Below are positions 5,397 through 6,800 of a stretch of DNA of 6,800 bases, piece by piece. The stretch's first letter is position 1. Each line of letters opens with the position of its first letter. The DNA comes from Prevotella sp. (GTDB lineage Bacteria > Bacteroidota > Bacteroidia > Bacteroidales > Bacteroidaceae): assembly GCA_024681875.1 (NCBI GenBank), contig JAILAA010000176.1, positions 1 through 6,800 of the forward strand. The letters are read 5' to 3'. The notes beneath the pieces were generated by a model, which was not told where the DNA came from, did no database searches, and saw only the letters and a program-made list of their open reading frames with translations. Both the position numbers and the translations under genes were made by a program.

Positions 5397-6800
5397 ATGA
5401 CAATGAAGAGACTCCTGTTTGTCATGGTAGCCCTGTTGATGACAGCCATGACATGGGCACAGGGTGTGAAGCCTCTGCCCTCGTTGCATGTGGACGGCCG
5501 CTGGCTGGTAGATGCTCACGGCAACCACGTAGTGTTACATGGTGTGATGGACACGCCCAGCATGTGGTTTAACGGCCATGTCGAGAATGGTGTCCACTAC
5601 AGCTATTGGACGGGTGGATATAACTCTGAGGGGGCAAAGAATTGTCTGGCATATTTCGAGAAGATATTGGCAGCGCTGGAGGTGGCCAAGTGCAACGTTT
5701 TCCGTCTGCACCTTGAGCCTGCATGGACCAACGACCCTACTCAAGGCTATGTCTATGAAGGCTCTGTTGACCAGCCAGCAGGAACGGGGGGCGAGGCAGA
5801 CATCTCGCACTTCAATCCCACACGCCTGAAGACTTATTTGAATTCAGTCTATTTCCCCATCATCAAGCGCGCCATGCTGCATGGTCAATATGTAGTCATA
5901 CGTCCACCGGGCGTCTGTCCTGGCGACATCAAAGTAGGCGATTACTACAACCAATATCTGATGACCGTGTGGGACATTGTCACAAAAAATGACTCCATTA
6001 AAAAATATGCCGGACAAATCAGTATTGAGTTGGCCAACGAGCCTGTTGCCCTGAGAAACGCAAACAACCAAGACGACCCCAGGGCATTGCACGACTTCTT
6101 CCAGCCCATCGTCGATAAGATTCGAGCAAACGGTTTCACCGGCATTATTTGGGCACCCGGCACTGGTTGGCAGGCCAATTACACCAGCTACGCCTCATAT
6201 CCTATCGAGGGCTACAATATCGGCTATGCCGTGCACGACTATACCGGATGGTATGGCTGTAGTGACCAATCAGTAGATAATGACCACAATATCGAGGTCA
6301 GCAAGCAGAAAAAAATCAATCAGTTCCATAATCAGGTGCCTGTTGTTGACACCAACCCCATCATTATCACCGAGGTAGACTGGAGTCCGCCCAAGCCAGG
6401 CACAGGCCACTACAATGAGCACGGCGACTGGGTAGAGTCTAACTACGGTACCTGGTCTACGGGTAGCACGTCGAAATGGGGCGTTTGCTACAAGGCCATG
6501 CTCGACTATTACGGCAACATCTCGATGACGCTTTCAGGTACTGCCTGCCTCATTGACATCCCTCAGTTGCTGAGAGACGGCTCAGTAGTGCCCGCCTTCG
6601 GAGGAATAGAGGAGGCTTGCGGCAAGGCCTGCATGGACTGGTATGCCGACTACTACAAGGTGAACTACCCGAAGGCCGACTTCCAGAGCGTGCCCGTCAG
6701 CAACATGGGCAACTACTACCAGAACCCCATCGTGAGGGCCGACTTCCCCGACCCCGACGTCATCCGCGTGGGCGACACCTATTATATGGTATCAACCACC
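5397..6800 (+). CDS. GH5-GH43 fusion glycoside hydrolase, 3' end beyond the window (partial)
   Basis: The frame is open to the window edge and gives 468 residues. The start at 5397 (MTMKRLL) is chosen, with an in-frame ATG at 5403 equally acceptable. A signal peptide runs to about A21|Q22 (TWA|QG). Residues about 28-430 form a GH5 catalytic domain of clan A. Visible landmarks are R103 (NVFRLHLEP), acid/base E215 after N214 (ELANEP), H280 (YAVHDY) and nucleophile E326 (IITEVDW). After a linker of only about a dozen residues, the start of a GH43 five-bladed propeller appears at 443 (NPIVRADFPDPDVI), with D452 aligning to the general base; its remaining residues lie outside the window. GH43 members are mostly alpha-L-arabinofuranosidases and beta-xylosidases. 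The pairing suggests a two-step arabinoxylan enzyme with endo-xylanase and debranching activities, but I cannot assign the GH5 subfamily. GH5 also includes glucanases and mannanases. The gene has its own promoter element at 5359-5366. Confidence 0.85.
   Translation, partial: MTMKRLLFVMVALLMTAMTWAQGVKPLPSLHVDGRWLVDAHGNHVVLHGVMDTPSMWFNGHVENGVHYSYWTGGYNSEGAKNCLAYFEKILAALEVAKCNVFRLHLEPAWTNDPTQGYVYEGSVDQPAGTGGEADISHFNPTRLKTYLNSVYFPIIKRAMLHGQYVVIRPPGVCPGDIKVGDYYNQYLMTVWDIVTKNDSIKKYAGQISIELANEPVALRNANNQDDPRALHDFFQPIVDKIRANGFTGIIWAPGTGWQANYTSYASYPIEGYNIGYAVHDYTGWYGCSDQSVDNDHNIEVSKQKKINQFHNQVPVVDTNPIIITEVDWSPPKPGTGHYNEHGDWVESNYGTWSTGSTSKWGVCYKAMLDYYGNISMTLSGTACLIDIPQLLRDGSVVPAFGGIEEACGKACMDWYADYYKVNYPKADFQSVPVSNMGNYYQNPIVRADFPDPDVIRVGDTYYMVSTT

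Noticed and set aside
4821..5528. Minus-strand open frame of 235 codons spanning the GH97 end, the intergenic region and the GH5 start
   Set aside because: It overlaps two real genes and a promoter, and has no family motif. Its odd phenylalanine-rich middle is simply the reverse of the A-rich intergenic stretch.

Overview
The window looks like chromosomal DNA from a Bacteroidota bacterium, most likely a gut or rumen Prevotella-type organism (Prevotella/Segatella/Xylanibacter). The signs are: three consecutive secreted glycoside hydrolases of families typical of that phylum (GH98, GH97, GH5 fused to GH43); a Bacteroidota -7 promoter element (TAnnTTTG form, TACCTTTG at 5359-5366); A-rich leaders with no Shine-Dalgarno sequence; and a C-terminal tail on the first protein (FDMQGRPV...KGQVIIL...KKIINK) of the kind common on secreted Prevotella proteins. 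The genus is an inference and no marker gene is present.

Layout: 1-146 is an AT-rich intergenic region with two small dyad structures and no convincing promoter. 147-3299 encodes a 1050-residue multimodular GH98 enzyme. After 11 untranslated bases following its stop codon, 3312-5285 encodes a 657-residue GH97 enzyme whose active-site residues are those of the retaining (alpha-galactosidase-type) branch, not of SusB-type inverting alpha-glucosidases. The two genes are probably co-transcribed. 5286-5396 is AT-rich, has no clear terminator, and carries a good promoter element for the third gene. 5397-6800 encodes the first 468 residues of a GH5-GH43 fusion enzyme that runs off the right edge. 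All genes are on the + strand. I saw no RNA genes, mobile elements or CRISPR arrays.

Working model (inference): this is the enzyme-rich part of a polysaccharide utilization locus. The GH98 and GH5 enzymes would cut the backbone, the GH43 module would remove arabinose or xylose, and the GH97 enzyme would remove terminal alpha-galactose or a related pyranose. GH98 in Bacteroidota includes endo-xylanases acting on highly decorated cereal glucuronoarabinoxylans, which carry galactose in their side chains. The combination therefore points to complex (corn-bran-like) xylan rather than to host blood-group glycans, the other known GH98 substrate. No susC/susD pair or regulator lies in the window, so the locus assignment rests on the enzymes alone. 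The least explained parts are the C-terminal half of the GH98 protein (a CBM-like module, an InlB-type repeat domain, an unassigned beta-rich domain and a sorting-like tail) and the substrate specificity of the GH5-GH43 fusion.
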